DNA of 64,000 bases, taken from Brachypodium distachyon (taxonomy: Eukaryota; Streptophyta; Magnoliopsida; Poales; Poaceae). The notes beneath the pieces were generated by a model that was given only the letters and a program-made list of their open reading frames with translations, did not search any database and was not told the DNA's origin. Of this stretch, positions 22,022 to 34,290 are shown one piece after another. The position numbers were made by a program, and so were the translations under genes. Location of the stretch: contig NC_016135.3 in assembly GCF_000005505.3 (NCBI RefSeq), forward strand, positions 6,031,501-6,095,500. Direction: 5' to 3'. How positions within the stretch are numbered: position 1 is the first letter of the stretch; each line of letters opens with the position of its first letter.

Positions 22022-25000
22022 ATATTTTTTCATCAAATTTTGGAGAAATCCAAACATGGGGTCTAAGCTCATGAAAAGTATTACCAATGCATCTTCTCTT
22101 TTGCTTTCTCTCCTCTCACGCCAACTAAGTACCACATAATCTAAAAAAAGAATTTGTGTGTGTTTCTCCTGCCAAGCTTATTTTTGTGCGTTTCCATCCA
22201 AAGAAGATCTCAATCTTATACATGCACAAAAAGAATCATTAACAACTTTAATGTAGGCATCAACAAACAAAATGACAACGGGTAGTGTGAAAAGGTTGTC
22301 GAAGTTTTTAAGAATGACAATATTAACACAACATACATATAAAATATTTGGAATCAAAAACTGATTTGTACAACGAGAAATAAAAAAAATCTTGATGTGC
22401 TGCTATTAAGGTAGTATTAATTCATCCCATGTGAAATAAATTTTTATTTAGTATTTTTACATGATTAATACATATAGTATTGATCTTTTAGATTTTGTTT
22501 GAAATTGTTTCTTGACTTCTATACTTACTACTTCTATACATGTAGAATTCAGCCCATCCTTGTCCTCCTACCACCTTTCTTCCCTTTTATTAACTATTAT
22601 CTTGTTGTTATTTGAGCTATGCAATTGTTTGTGGCATACAGACTACAGTTGATGATCGATGAAGAACAAATAAACTCTCTTGGTACATTGCACAGTCGCT
22701 ATTTTCTATTCTATAACGACGTATGGATATTACATTAGTACGGAGTATAGACGATATTATTTTTGATATTCTTTAAGAAAAAAAAAGGCTAAGCGGAGCC
22801 CGAGCAACTAACATCCGCGCTGGACGCTGGTACCCGATAATACGCCACGGGTATATTGGAGACCCAAGTGGGATAGGAATAGGATAGTCCTTAATATACC
22901 GAGTAAAAGCCTCCGGCTGTGCAGAGCTAATAATAGTGAAACGACCCATCTAGTTGCATCCATCCATGTGGATCTCCTTAAACAGCAATAATAAACCCTG
23001 TAGACATCTTAAATAGGGTTTTGAATTTCAGAGGCTCCAATCTCCCGTCCTCCTCCACAGAGCACAGACCACAGGTCTCTGTCCTAAACAAGTATTGTCC
23101 CTTTTCACCTTTAGTACTGCTGCCTGCTTGGGGGAGTTGGGGGGCGTGGGAAATTTTTTCTTTATCCACGTCGGTACTTGGAAAGCTGGAAACCACGTCC
23201 ATTCACATCTCGCTCTCTGTCTCTCTCTTTCCGGTCCATGCGTCAATCGACAAGACCGAAAGGCGAAATACCGATGCAATTGTTGTACAACAGGCCGGGA
23301 CAGCCAGTCCAAGATGGAGAAAAAGCGTGTCTCGGGGTAGGGCCCCGGCCCCGGCCCCGTGCGCGACAACACCACATCATCGTATACCCCCCGCAAGTGC
23401 TACGAACCACATGTACAAAAATATACTGCCGCTGGTACTGTACAATCAATCGTTTGCCACAAAGTAACTACATCGAGGAGAAAAATATTGGGGGAAATGT
23501 CAGTGTTAATACGCCGCCAGCTCCCTTCCACGGCTGCATCGTGCGTTTGCTGTGCTGCAGCAATAACAACTTCGGTTCAAGTACGGAGAAAAAATTTCAA
23601 GAATTAACTGCCCCATCATCTGCTCGCGTGGTGTCTCGTCTCTTACACCGGCAATACCTTTACATCATTTTTTCTTTTGAAAATATACTACTACGAGTAC
23701 TTGTCACCACGACACTTATCTTTGTTAATTTCTTTCTTTCTCTGTCGCTGCGTACCTGCACTATGATAGTAACACAACCGAATGCAAAGAGTCCCATCGG
23801 CAATGTTCATGGACATTGCCCTTTGTTTTCGTCACAAGTTCATCGATATACCTGGCTGGCATACGGTTTACAAATGACAACTGCCAAAATACTACATCCC
23901 TGAAAACCATTTTGGGAGGCCGTCACGAGAAAAAGAGAAAAAAGAATTAGCTCGCAGAATACCACAACTTATGACTCGTTAGGTTTTCCGGCTTGCAAAA
24001 AAAATGAAAAACATATATTGTGATAGGGCGGCATTTACCGCCATGAGGAATTGTCCAATTTCATTCCTATGAAAAACAAAGAGCTTTGAGCTAAGTTCAT
24101 TGTCCTCCAAAACCGTAAAAAAGATCAATGGGGATCTTTTAAGGAATCAGTTTTCTTGTTTCCTGCAAATCAAATGCATATACAGTGAATTTTCCTATGG
24201 GATTATGAATTCTTTGGATCTTCTATGGAAATCATCCAAACCGTACGAGCTCTTACAAGCAGCTGCAACAAATCAGTGTGTACAATCGTAAATAATCATT
24301 CAAAACAACATAGACTAATACAATTAATGTCTCCAAAGGGAAATTTCAAAACAAATAAATTAATGAAATAAAGCAAATTTAAGAGACCCGCACAACTGTG
24401 GCGAGCTGTCGGCCTCTGCTCCTCCTCACCACCAAGGTTCTAACCCTCATCGCCAAACCCTCCCCTCTCTAACCTAACCTAGTCCCACCTCATTGGCCTC
24501 CTTCCCACCTTCACCATCGGCCCCCTCCTCTAAGTATCGGTTCCGGCCTCCTAAGTGACGACGTCAAAACCCTGTCAGCGCCTCACCTTACCACAAGCAT
24601 CGAGGAGGGTTGTTGGCATGGCACCACCGGCCATATCAGCCATGTGGCAACCTTTCTTGGCCTAGATTCAACGTGCGGCTTGCCTTTTGTGCTGGTGGCC
24701 TACATTGCCTATTGTACCGGCATGCCACCCAAACTAGTTGAAGAACTCTCATATGATCGTCTCCAGGCGGTTACACCCAAATTTCATAGACTCCTTGGCT
24801 TCCGTCCGAAGCAGTTGGTACCGGTTGGGACCGATTATGGAACCAATGTACCACCAAAGAACAACTTGCAAAAAAAAATCTTATTAAAAATTAGATCATT
24901 CTTACAGCCCCAAATTGACCAACAAATCACACAAGCCCGGTAAGGATAAACGGTTGAAGCAGTCTACCAAACCCCCTAAGCCAGCGAACAAACATTCATC

Positions 25001-27290
25001 TGTATGGAACATTCGCAGTACTTCAATAAGCACAAGAAGAGATATTAAAATGCAAGATGATATTGTTATGCCCACTAAATTTTTTACATGATTGTATTTA
25101 CCCAAGATTCGTTTGGTTGCACACAGAAATAATCTTTCCAAGAGGTTGGAGTGGATGGAAAAATTCTTATAAAAAGTAGAGTAATGCACTTGAATCTATT
25201 GAAAATATTCCAAGAGGTTGGAGCAGATGGATATATTCCTATAGGATTCAAACCCGCTGATCGAACAATCCACTTAGGATTTTTTTTCAAAAGTTTCTTA
25301 TCCTCGAAATTTCCTACCTTTAAATCAAAGAGAGGTCCTGGATTTCCATGAAACAAAGGGAGGCCTAAGCTGACTAGGCCAACTTCAGAGTAGACTGGTT
25401 ATCTTTAGAAAAATTGAGGTCTTTGGGTGTGTTAATTAGGACTTGGGATGGAGAACAGGGTCGATCAGGATCGAGTGTGGAGAATGCAGAGAATGGAGTA
25501 CCAACTACCAGCTTACCAACACAGGGAAAGTAAATTGAAACAAGTTGAGGCCACAGCTGGCTTGCCGACGGTGAGTGAATTGCACACTAGCTGGTGCTAC
25601 TACTAACAAGTACTCCGCCACAGCACACACAGTCTGCATGCACTACATCCTGGCGGATTAGCCATCAAGATGTGCTGCTAATTAACTGCATCTGCTGGCA
25701 CGCGCACTAGCTTCGGTCCGGCTCGTCATCGCTGCCACGGGCCTTGTAAATTACTTGCTCCTACACAGAGAATGCGACGACGGATGCCATGCCTGCTGCG
25801 ACTTAGGTAAGGAGGCATGTGCACGCGCTGCAGTGAAGGGAAAAAAGGCTCCGGACCGGAGACCATACGGGCCAACGGCCATGTGTCTGTACGAACGTAT
25901 CAGCCGTGGAACAGCCTGTACAAAGCAGGCTTTTTACACTAATGGAACTGCCCCCATTACACACAAGCTGTACGTAAACACCATTGCTCCTGCCGCTCTG
26001 GGTTTTTCTTTTTCAAACTCTTGGTTGGGTTTTAATGGAATAGGACGACGACATTGACAGTTGAGAGAGCATGAAACCGATGGATCCAAGGACAACAGTG
26101 CCTTTCATTGGAAAGAAAGCAAGGGAGAAAAACAAGAGAATCTCGAAGAAACATACACACATAGGTTTCAAACATAGGGGAGGGTACAGGTACAAGCAAA
26201 GCAGCAATGCTTGCTTGCTTGGCATGCATGCGTGCGTGCTGCAAGAAACACACTCTGCTGCGATGCTAGGCTCTTCATCAGATGCCCATACCCTGTTAAA
26301 CTCGAGTGCAAGAGCTGGTCATGGTCAATTTTTACTCTGTGGTGAAAACAACCTTGGCTGTACTCCACCTTGCACATTCAACTCCTCTCACCAATACAAA
26401 AAAACAACAACACTGTTCTTGGGCTTACACGCTTTGGGATTCTGGAGTTATTCAGGTTGACCGATTGGTACCCCCGAAAGCTTATTAAGCTATGGGAAAG
26501 AAAGGGCGTGGTCGATGTGTCTAACCTCTGCAGTGCAAATATAACTAGCGTGTCGCTATGGTCCAATGGTCCGGCTTCGCTGCTGGAATTAGGGGGGTAA
26601 GGTGATGAACTAACTGATGATAAGATCCCTCCTCCCCGGTGGCCTCACAAGACCAAAGATCATTGGGCAGAGACTAGTACTACTCACTACACGCCCTAGT
26701 GAAGCTATTCAAGGGAAAGTATTAAATGGGCTGTAGAAGAGAGTTTTAGGAAGCAAATGACAAAGGCTGTGTGTGTGGCAGGCACAACCATACTGGAATC
26801 GTACCATCCTTGCGAAATAATCTCGCTTGAGGACACTAGCTGCTGCCACGAGCTACTGTTCAAGGCTTCATAGCAGCAGAGGCTGTGGCTGGAAAGCGGT
26901 GTAGGGGAGGGAAGGGATTTTCCCCATAGACAAATGTACCTTGGCACGCACTATTGCGACGTGAGCATTGTCCACATGACAGAAATCCCACAAGCAGCTA
27001 CCTAAAGCCCCCCCCCCCCAATGATGACCTATGTATATTAGTACATCACTACCACACTTCATAATTAAAAGAGTGGATCAAAAAGGAAGGCCTCTTGTCT
27101 AAGTTAAGGAAAAAGAACAATTTTATCACTAGAGTACGTACTGGTAGTTACCAGTATTTCTGCAATGTACTAATTGTTTCCAATCTTCAAAGCTGTCAAT
27201 GAAAAACTCCAACTGTACAGAGGACGTCATTGTTTGCACAACAATACTTACACACGCATCAGTCATTCAGTCAACACACAATCTTCCCCT
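22022..27290. other. long intergenic stretch, no gene supported
   Basis: Contains a GC patch (23330-23370, CCCCGG repeats), a two-copy 72-bp-spaced direct repeat (CCAAGAGGTTGGAG at about 25138 and 25210), GC-rich CCT-strewn sequence at 24390-24620, and a C-run near 27009-27019. The frame 23178-23903 is the longest but has no recognisable domain or gene-like composition. Confidence 0.45.
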
Positions 27291-27701
27291 CCTCATGGTG
27301 ACTCTTCTTGCTGATTCAGAGATGAGATCTCTAAATATTCCTGGTTCCAACAGAACAGGCATGTATTTATTAATTAATTAAGCACACCTCCCTTAATCTG
27401 CACATCCTGCCTCTTCTTGCCGATTCAGATTTTTAAATATTTCGGGTTCCAACATACGTATATGACAGCAGAGAGTCATTTATTAATTAAGCACACTTGA
27501 CAAGCAAATTAAGGTTGATGCATATCTCCATCTCATGCCCCTACTCCCCACCCAAACAAAACAAGAGGAGGGAGCAAGAACTAGCAACATGGGGGGCAGA
27601 AGAGAAAACAAGGAAAAAAAGAATCTAACAATTCCTAGGGATCAAAGTCTACAAATGCTAACAGCAAATGCACAAGAAGCAAATTAAGCAGGCAGGAATT
27701 G
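27290..27701 (-). other. 3' flank / UTR of the first hAT-derived gene, shared with its paralogue
   Basis: The stretch just below the stop codon (27490-27701) is closely similar to 31745-31953 below the second gene, for example GGGAGCAAGAACTAGCAA. Within it a block (GATTCAGA...TATTTATTAATTAA) is itself repeated in tandem at 27315-27385 and 27420-27495. The duplicated unit therefore included the 3' UTR. Confidence 0.7.
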
Positions 27702-30116
27702 CTACACCGAAGAGGGATCCACATTGGCAGTCTCAGTTAGCATGTCATCATCTCCTTCTGTGAGCAGCTCCACGTCCTTGTCATCGTCGTTGGAGAAATC
27801 CCTCCTCTCCAGCTTTGAATTGGCCGCGATGAACACAAGCCGGTGTGCACGGCCAGTGCCACCGACCGAGCTCCCCGGAGCACTAGCGGTCAGCCATCGC
27901 GCCATCGACGGCGTGCATTTGAACCCCTTGGCAGTTGCATGGAGGAAGATGAGTCTGACTGCCACTTTGCCAAGTGACTTGAATTCACTCAGGCACGTCT
28001 CCCAGACGAGCCGGCTGCTCTGCTTGTTGGCAATCTTCATCTTCCCCGTGGAGGGGTCAGGCTGACGGACCTGCACTGCCTGCGCGTACAACGGGTCCAG
28101 CCCCTCCGATCGCCATTTCATTAGCTCCATCAGTGCGAGGTGCGCCTCCTCCGGCGAAACGAGCCTCGTGATAAGCCTGTCCACATCCTTCTCTTGCTCC
28201 GGCGTCAAGTAATTGAACGGGGGAAGGTACCTTCCACTGGCATCCTTGATCAGATATAACGGGTCCAGTATGAATGCCGCCGACCATGCCGGGTGGTAGT
28301 TCTTCCTGAACCTCCTGTCGAGCACATTCATGGCCGTGCCTTCTTCGATGTTGAATTTGCGGCACCAGCCTCTGACCTTGCCGCGGAGATCCTCCCAGAG
28401 TGGCAGGCATTGCCCGACGAGCGGCCTCTCAGTTTCCATCTCCTTCACCATGTCCATGATCAGCTTCACGAGGGAATGCGCCGCCTCCACCTCGGTCCAG
28501 AAGGCCACATTCTGCACCATGTCACCGATCTCCCTGGTGGCAGGGTCGTCGATGCAGACGAGCTTGAAGGACTCCTCGAGCACGGCAAGCTGGAGCGGCC
28601 GCGCCGAGGTCAGTATGCTCTCGAGCATCGCGAACGCCGCGTTGAGTTCGCTGCTATTGTACGGCGCACCGGCGGCGACGGGGAGGAGGAAAGCGTGCCC
28701 GTGCTCCTGGACTTGATGCTTGTGCAGGAGCACGCGCAAGGCGGGTATGGTGTTGAAGTTGGTGGCGATCTTTGCAGAATTGGCCATGGCGGAGTGGAAG
28801 AGGGGAAGCTCCCGCGCCAAGTCCATGACTAGGCGTGACAGGCCATGGACCTGGCAAGAGAGGTTGACCATCCAGTGGTGCTTGGTCTCGAGATGACGCA
28901 GAGCCTTGGAGCCGAATCGGTCGGCGACGATGCCGGCGCAATGCCGGAGGTCTGCAGAAGCAGAGACGGACGCCGAGGCGTCGAGCAGCAGCTCCTCGGC
29001 GTAGTCGGACGAGGCCATCGGCATTGGCACGGCGCGGTGGAAGACGGAGGTGCCGTTGGGGAGGTTGACGGAGAGCGTGATCACCTGCTCTCGCCACCCG
29101 TCGGCGGCGAGCTGGAAGAAGCGGGCCTCGCGGAAGCGGGCCGCGGCGTCGGCCCGGGCCTCGGCGAAGCGCGCGTTGAGGCGGGGGCCCGCGAGCTCGG
29201 CCCGCGACATCTCCGGGAGGCCCACCTGGCGCAGGAAGCTCTTGAGCTTTGGGTGCTCTGCCGCGGAGAGCGACGCGCTGCCGGAGGACTCGAGGAACCA
29301 GTCGGCGAGCAGCGAGAGCGCGGCCTCGGCCTGCGGCCGCGGGAGCATCGCGCCGGGCGAGTTGACGGGCGACTTGAGCCGCTTCACGCTGTCCTCCAGC
29401 CGGGCCAGCGCGCTCAGGTCGCCCCTGCCGCCGGACAGCGCCTGCAGCCTCGGCGAGGGCGCCGGCAACGCGGGCAGCGGCGATTGAGAGTACGCGGCGG
29501 CTGGTTCGGACATGACCACCACATGCTGCTGCTGCTGCGAAGACGCGTCCACGGCGGCGTACGCGGCCGCCAGCGCGTGCCTCTTGCGCGCGCCGCCGCC
29601 GCCGCCGGTTGAGTGCCGGCGCTGCGAGGACGAGGGCGGCGGAGGGATGGATGATATGGGGACGATCGACGATGCCGCCGCCGCGGATGATGACACGGGA
29701 ACCAACTGCTGCTGCTGCTGCTGTTGCTGCATCTGCGGCGGCGGATGCGGGGAGGCGAAATTGGGGCAGGCGCCGCGCTTGAGGTGCTCGGTGGCGGTGC
29801 GGGAGGGGTTGGAGGCGGAGAAGGTGGAGGCGCAGAGCGCGCAGCGGAGCCTGGCGGCCTTGGGCGGCGCGCCGGACCCCGGCGGCGGGACGAGCACGGG
29901 CTCCAGGTGGCCCCAGTACCAGGCGCCCTTGCCCTTGACCGCCTTGGCACGCACCTGCATCAGCGCCTCGTACCGCTTCCGCGCCACCGCCTCCTCCGCC
30001 CCCATTACCGCCCCCGCCTCCGCCGCGGCGGCCGGCACCAGCGCCGTCGACCCGGACGCCTCCGCCTCCGCCGCAGCCGACGCCGACGCCGACGCGCTCG
30101 CCTCCTCCGCCGACAT
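27702..30116 (-). CDS. hAT-transposase-derived BED zinc-finger protein, copy 1 (804 aa)
   Basis: Intronless and intact, start MSAEEAS at 30116. N-terminus: Ala/Ser-rich, then residues ~48-120 'YEALMQVRAKAVKGKGAWYW...' with a BED-type finger (C92, C95, H111, C117). Next come a Gln run (~128-136; CAG tract at 29706-29731), a low-complexity linker and a DUF659/hAT-like core (about residues 250-650, with QLAADGWRE and the VNLPNGTSVFHRAV block). The C-terminus, about 670-750, is the hAT dimerisation region (LVWETCLSEFKSLGKVAVRL). As I remember them, Arabidopsis AT1G12380 and AT1G62870 have this same order and intronless form. Lack of transposon ends and an intact frame suggest a host gene derived from a transposase, probably a nuclear DNA-binding protein; its target is unknown. 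Lies 1.8 kb downstream of its tandem paralogue. Confidence 0.9.
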   Translation of the reverse strand: MSAEEASASASASAAAEAEASGSTALVPAAAAEAGAVMGAEEAVARKRYEALMQVRAKAVKGKGAWYWGHLEPVLVPPPGSGAPPKAARLRCALCASTFSASNPSRTATEHLKRGACPNFASPHPPPQMQQQQQQQQLVPVSSSAAAASSIVPISSIPPPPSSSQRRHSTGGGGGARKRHALAAAYAAVDASSQQQQHVVVMSEPAAAYSQSPLPALPAPSPRLQALSGGRGDLSALARLEDSVKRLKSPVNSPGAMLPRPQAEAALSLLADWFLESSGSASLSAAEHPKLKSFLRQVGLPEMSRAELAGPRLNARFAEARADAAARFREARFFQLAADGWREQVITLSVNLPNGTSVFHRAVPMPMASSDYAEELLLDASASVSASADLRHCAGIVADRFGSKALRHLETKHHWMVNLSCQVHGLSRLVMDLARELPLFHSAMANSAKIATNFNTIPALRVLLHKHQVQEHGHAFLLPVAAGAPYNSSELNAAFAMLESILTSARPLQLAVLEESFKLVCIDDPATREIGDMVQNVAFWTEVEAAHSLVKLIMDMVKEMETERPLVGQCLPLWEDLRGKVRGWCRKFNIEEGTAMNVLDRRFRKNYHPAWSAAFILDPLYLIKDASGRYLPPFNYLTPEQEKDVDRLITRLVSPEEAHLALMELMKWRSEGLDPLYAQAVQVRQPDPSTGKMKIANKQSSRLVWETCLSEFKSLGKVAVRLIFLHATAKGFKCTPSMARWLTASAPGSSVGGTGRAHRLVFIAANSKLERRDFSNDDDKDVELLTEGDDDMLTETANVDPSSV

Positions 30117-31222
30117 GCCCTGCCGTCACGCGCTCATCGCGTCGGCGGTTACGTCGGTTGGGTGCGTTTCTGGGAGAGGTTTTCAGGGGGTTTCGCCCAG
30201 GGGGACTTGGCTCGCTCTCTCACGCGCCACCACTACTATTGCTCCTATTGCTATTGCTGCTACGGCCGAGGGGAATGGTATTTTTATTTTTTTTCTCTTC
30301 CCTTGCTCTCCTCCCGATTTTTATTGGCTGCTGTGTAGCTGCTGGACTCTAGCACGACTAGTATATGATGATGAACTCACTGATCAACCTTCTCCACAGC
30401 CAAACCGCTGCTAGCCTATTCTATACTCTCCCTAGCCTCATTCTCTCTCTATTTATCTTGGTTTCTCGAGCCAATACTACACGGCAGTAGTAAATCTCGG
30501 GAGTGGGGATGGAGATGGAGACGAACACACAAGGGAGAGGAGGGGCTGGAAACTCTCAGGGCCAACCTTGGAATTTAAAGGGCACTCACTCAGACTCAGG
30601 ACTACCCCTCTCTCTCTCTATCCCTCCCTCCTCAAGACACTGTTTATCTCAGTACCTATATGGAGTAGTACTAGTACTTGCAATTTTTTTGCGTACACAT
30701 GTTTGGAGTAGTAGTATTTTTTTTTCGCTGGTCTTTGGTAGGAGTTGACTGCCTGGCGCAAGACTGCAAGAGGAATGCTCTGATATAATGCTACTGTGGG
30801 CTTTATGGTACAATGCCAATAATAATTAAAAAAAAGGTAGGGATTGGTACGGGCGACTTGTGCTGTTGCCACTGTGACTGTGCTGCGCGGCAATTATTGC
30901 GGTGGAACAGTTGGTGAGAGCCCACACCAGAGCTTCTCTTTTGACAGGGCGGCAGAGATTGTACACTGATACGTGTAAAGAAATTAATTATTGTACACTG
31001 CATTTGCCCTATACTAGATTCCAAGTGTTACTTGACTGATTAACGTTTTGACGCCAGATTAATGCACCTAATCACAAACAGTTTCACTTCCACATGCTAG
31101 GTGGTACGAACGACCATAATCAACTTTTTCAAACTGTACTCAAAATTAGCCATGCGTGGCACTGTAAGAAAAAGGGTTCAAAAAACAGATGATGTTTTCA
31201 AGTACTTCGCACAGTACTACTG
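30117..31222. promoter_or_regulatory. 5' region of the first hAT-derived gene
   Basis: The first ~60 bp above the ATG (GTCACGCG...GGCGGTTACGTC) match the equivalent part of the paralogue, so the 5' UTR was co-duplicated. Further up is a TC microsatellite (30606-30622) and, read on the minus strand, a TATA-like CTTTAAATTCC near 30571-30580. Promoter position is a guess. Confidence 0.4.
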
Positions 31223-31287
31223 TAGTCTCTTTCTAAATAATTGTCGTGGTTTTAATGCAACTACAACAAGTATTTAGAAACGGAGTA
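31223..31287. repeat. short Stowaway-like MITE (65 bp)
   Basis: TAGTCTCTTTCTAAATA at the left and TATTTAGAAACGGAGTA at the right, inverted. The core GTCGTGGTTTTA is shared with 63572-63642. Confidence 0.65.
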
Positions 31288-31744
31288 AGTATAAAATATT
31301 ATGAGCTATTTTCCATGATAGACTTAATGGTATGATCTTTATTTGACAAATCTAAATACATTGGTATAGCCTTTCAACTCTCAAGTCATGTTGATTCTTT
31401 TGATATAGTATAAGCAAGTTCAGTCCAAATCTATGTGCAGAAAGTGCACATTTTCAAAATATACGGTCAGTTAATGAGGTACTTAAGTACTGTACTTCTG
31501 AAAATCCAGTTCATTTCACCGAATCTTGTGTAGGGTGATCAGGCAAGTGTTTGGTCACCAAATTTCACAGTGCGAAAACAAATCTTGCAAGACATTGTAT
31601 GCTCTGTGATATTATTATTTGCACGACATCTCAAAATAGTTACAACAGAGCACAATCTAACTTCTGGTCATCTTGCTTCTTCTAGCTGTTGATTCAGATT
31701 TCTAAGTATTTCAGGGTCTAACAGAACTAACACATCTGACAGGA
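31288..31744. other. intergenic between the two hAT-derived genes
   Basis: AT-rich, no ORF or structure noticed. Confidence 0.5.
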
Positions 31745-31953
31745 GAGAGTAATTTATTGATTAAGCATTAATAGGGTGCAAATCTCCGTCTCATGCCCCT
31801 ACTCCCGACCCAACCAAAACAAGAGAGGGAGCAAGAACTAGCAAAATGGGGGGCACAAGAGAAAACAAGGGGAAAAAGAATCTAACAATTCCTAAGGATC
31901 AAAGCCTACAGATGCTAATAGCAAATGCACAAGAAGCAAATTATGCAAGAATG

Positions 31954-34290
31954 CTACACAGAGGAGGAGGGATCCACGTTGGCAATCTCCGTTAGCATGT
32001 CATCGTCTCCTGCCCTGAGCAGCTCCACGTCCTTGTCGTCCTCGTTGGAGAAATCTCTCCTCTCCAGTTTCGAATTGGCCGCGATGAACACAAGCCGGTG
32101 CGCACGGCTAGCGCCACCGGCCGAACTCCCCGGAGCGCTCGTTGTCAGCCAGCGCGCCATCGCCGGCGTGCATTTGAATCCCTTGGCAGTTGCATGGAGG
32201 AAGATGAGCCTCACGGCCACTTTTCCGAGCGACTTGAGCTCACTTAGGCACGTTTCCCAGACGAGCCGGCTGCTCTGCTTATTTGCAATCTTCATCTTCC
32301 CCGTGGAAGGGTCAGGCTGCCGGACCTGCACTGCCTGAGCGTACAAGGAATCCAGCCCCTCCGACCTCCATTTCATCAACTCCATCAGCGCAAGGTGTGC
32401 CTCCTCCGGCGAAACTAGCCTCGTGATTAGCCTGTCCACATCCTTCCCCTGCTCCGGTGTCAGGTAGTTGAACGGCGGAAGGTACCTCCCGCTGGCATCC
32501 TTGATCAGATACAGCGGGTCCAGGATGAATGCTGCTGCCCATGCCGGACGGTAGTTCTTCCGGAACCTCCTCTCGACCACATTCATGGCGGTGCCCTCTT
32601 CGATGTTGAATTTGTGGCACCAGCCTCTGACTTTGCTGCGGAGATCTTCCCAGAGTGGCAGGCATTGCCCGACGAGTGGCCTCTCGGCTTCCATCTCCTT
32701 CACCATGTCCATGATCAGCTTCACGAGCGAATGCGCCGCCTCCACCTCGTTCCAGAACGCCACATTCTGCACCATGTCACCGATTTCCCTCGCGGCAGGG
32801 TCATCGTTGCAGACGAGCTTGTAGGACTCCTCCAGCACGGCAAGCTGGAGCGGCCGAGCCGAGGACAGGATGCTCTCAAGCATCGTGCACGCCGCGGTGT
32901 ATTCGCTGCCACTGTTTGGCGCAGCAGCGGCAACGGGGAGGAGGAAGGCGTGTCCTTGCTCCTGGACTTGATGCTTGTGCAGAATCGCGCGCACGGCAGG
33001 CATGGTGTTCACGTAGGTGGCCACCTTGGCGGAATTTGCCACAGCGGAATGGAAGAGTGGGAGCTCGCGCGCCAGGTCCATCAGCAGGCGTGACAAGCCA
33101 TGGACTTGACAAGGAAGGTTCACCATCCAATGGTGTTTGCTCTCGAGATGACGCAGCGCCTTGGAGCTGAAGCGGTCTGCGACTATGCCGGCGCAATGCC
33201 GGAGGTCGGCGGGGGCAGCCACGGATGACGCAGCGTCCAGCAGCAATTCCTCGGCGAAGCCCGACGACGGCACCGGCATTGGAACGGCGCGGTGAAACAC
33301 GGAGGTGCCGTTGGGCAGGTTGACGGAGAGGGTGATCACCGGCTCGCGCCATCCGTCGGCCGCGAGCTGGAAGAAGTGCGCCTCCCGGAAGCGCGCGGCG
33401 GCGTCAGCACGGGCCTCGGCGAAGCGCGCACCGAGGCGGGGACCGGCGAGTTCCGCTCGCGATATCTCCGGCAGCCCAACCTGACGCAGGAATTCCTTCA
33501 GTTTCGGGTGCTCCACCGCCGAGAGCGACGCGCTGCCGGAGGACTCGAGGAACCAGTCGGCGAGCAACGAAAGCGCGGACTCGGCCTGCTGCCGCGGAAG
33601 CATGGCCCCCGGCGACGCGACGGGTGACTTGAGCCGCTTCACGCTGTCCTCCAGCCGGGCCAGCGCGCTCAGGTCAGCCCTGCCACCGGACAGCGCCTGC
33701 AGCCTTGGCGAGGGCGCCGGCAACGCGGGCGGTGTCGAGGAATACGCGGTGGTGGCCGGGTCAGCCACCACCACCAACTGCTGCTGCGAGGCCGCGGCGG
33801 CCAGCGCGTGCCTCTTCCGCCCACCGCCGCCACCAGTGGAGTGCCTGCGCATAGACGACGGCGGAGGAGGGATGGATGATATGGGCACGATCGAAGACGC
33901 CGCCGCCGCCGCGGACACGGTCACCAACTGCTGCTGCGGCGGCGGCGCCTCGAAATTGGGGCAGGCGCCGCGCTTGAGGTGCTCGGTGGCGGTGCGCGAC
34001 GGGTTGGACGCCGAGAACGTGGAGGCGCAGAGCGAGCAGCGCAGCCTGGCGGCCTTGGGCGGCACCCCGGAGCCCGGCGGCGGCACCAGGACGGGCTCCA
34101 GGTGGCTCCAGTACCACGCGCCCTTGCCCTTAACCGCCTTGGCACGCACCTGCAACAGCGCCTCGTACCGCTTCCTCGCAACCGCCTCCTCCGCCCCCAT
34201 TGCGCCCGTCGCCGCCGCCGCCAGCGTGGCCGGCACCAGCGCTGTCGACCCGGACGCCTCCGCCGATGCGCTCGCCTCCTCCGCCGACAT
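31954..34290 (-). CDS. hAT-transposase-derived BED zinc-finger protein, copy 2 (778 aa)
   Basis: Tandem paralogue of 27702-30116, same strand, intronless and intact. I place the start at 34290 (MSAEEAS), where the two proteins begin to align. The frame is open up to 34455 (55 more residues), but that stretch is Arg/Pro-rich and corresponds to 5' UTR in copy 1. Same order: BED-type finger (CSLCASTF...TEHLKRGAC), linker, hAT core (QLAADGWREP), hAT dimerisation region (LVWETCLSELKSLGKVAVRL). Compared with copy 1 it lacks the Gln run and part of the Ala/Ser-rich N-terminus; the C-terminal half is almost the same. Both copies being open argues for selection on both or a recent duplication. Nuclear DNA binding is inferred; the target is unknown. 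Confidence 0.9.
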   Translation of the reverse strand: MSAEEASASAEASGSTALVPATLAAAATGAMGAEEAVARKRYEALLQVRAKAVKGKGAWYWSHLEPVLVPPPGSGVPPKAARLRCSLCASTFSASNPSRTATEHLKRGACPNFEAPPPQQQLVTVSAAAAASSIVPISSIPPPPSSMRRHSTGGGGGRKRHALAAAASQQQLVVVADPATTAYSSTPPALPAPSPRLQALSGGRADLSALARLEDSVKRLKSPVASPGAMLPRQQAESALSLLADWFLESSGSASLSAVEHPKLKEFLRQVGLPEISRAELAGPRLGARFAEARADAAARFREAHFFQLAADGWREPVITLSVNLPNGTSVFHRAVPMPVPSSGFAEELLLDAASSVAAPADLRHCAGIVADRFSSKALRHLESKHHWMVNLPCQVHGLSRLLMDLARELPLFHSAVANSAKVATYVNTMPAVRAILHKHQVQEQGHAFLLPVAAAAPNSGSEYTAACTMLESILSSARPLQLAVLEESYKLVCNDDPAAREIGDMVQNVAFWNEVEAAHSLVKLIMDMVKEMEAERPLVGQCLPLWEDLRSKVRGWCHKFNIEEGTAMNVVERRFRKNYRPAWAAAFILDPLYLIKDASGRYLPPFNYLTPEQGKDVDRLITRLVSPEEAHLALMELMKWRSEGLDSLYAQAVQVRQPDPSTGKMKIANKQSSRLVWETCLSELKSLGKVAVRLIFLHATAKGFKCTPAMARWLTTSAPGSSAGGASRAHRLVFIAANSKLERRDFSNEDDKDVELLRAGDDDMLTEIANVDPSSSV

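Noticed and set aside
23178..23903. 241-codon plus frame
   Set aside because: No domain, poor composition, no homologous copy or gene signals around it.
24478..24500. Another USE (AGTCCCACCTCA)
   Set aside because: No TATA box at 23-35 bp downstream; lies in a C-rich stretch.
28654..30129. Long second minus frame (491 codons) and plus frames over the hAT-derived gene
   Set aside because: Shadow frames of a GC-rich coding region; no domains, Arg/Gly/Ala-rich.
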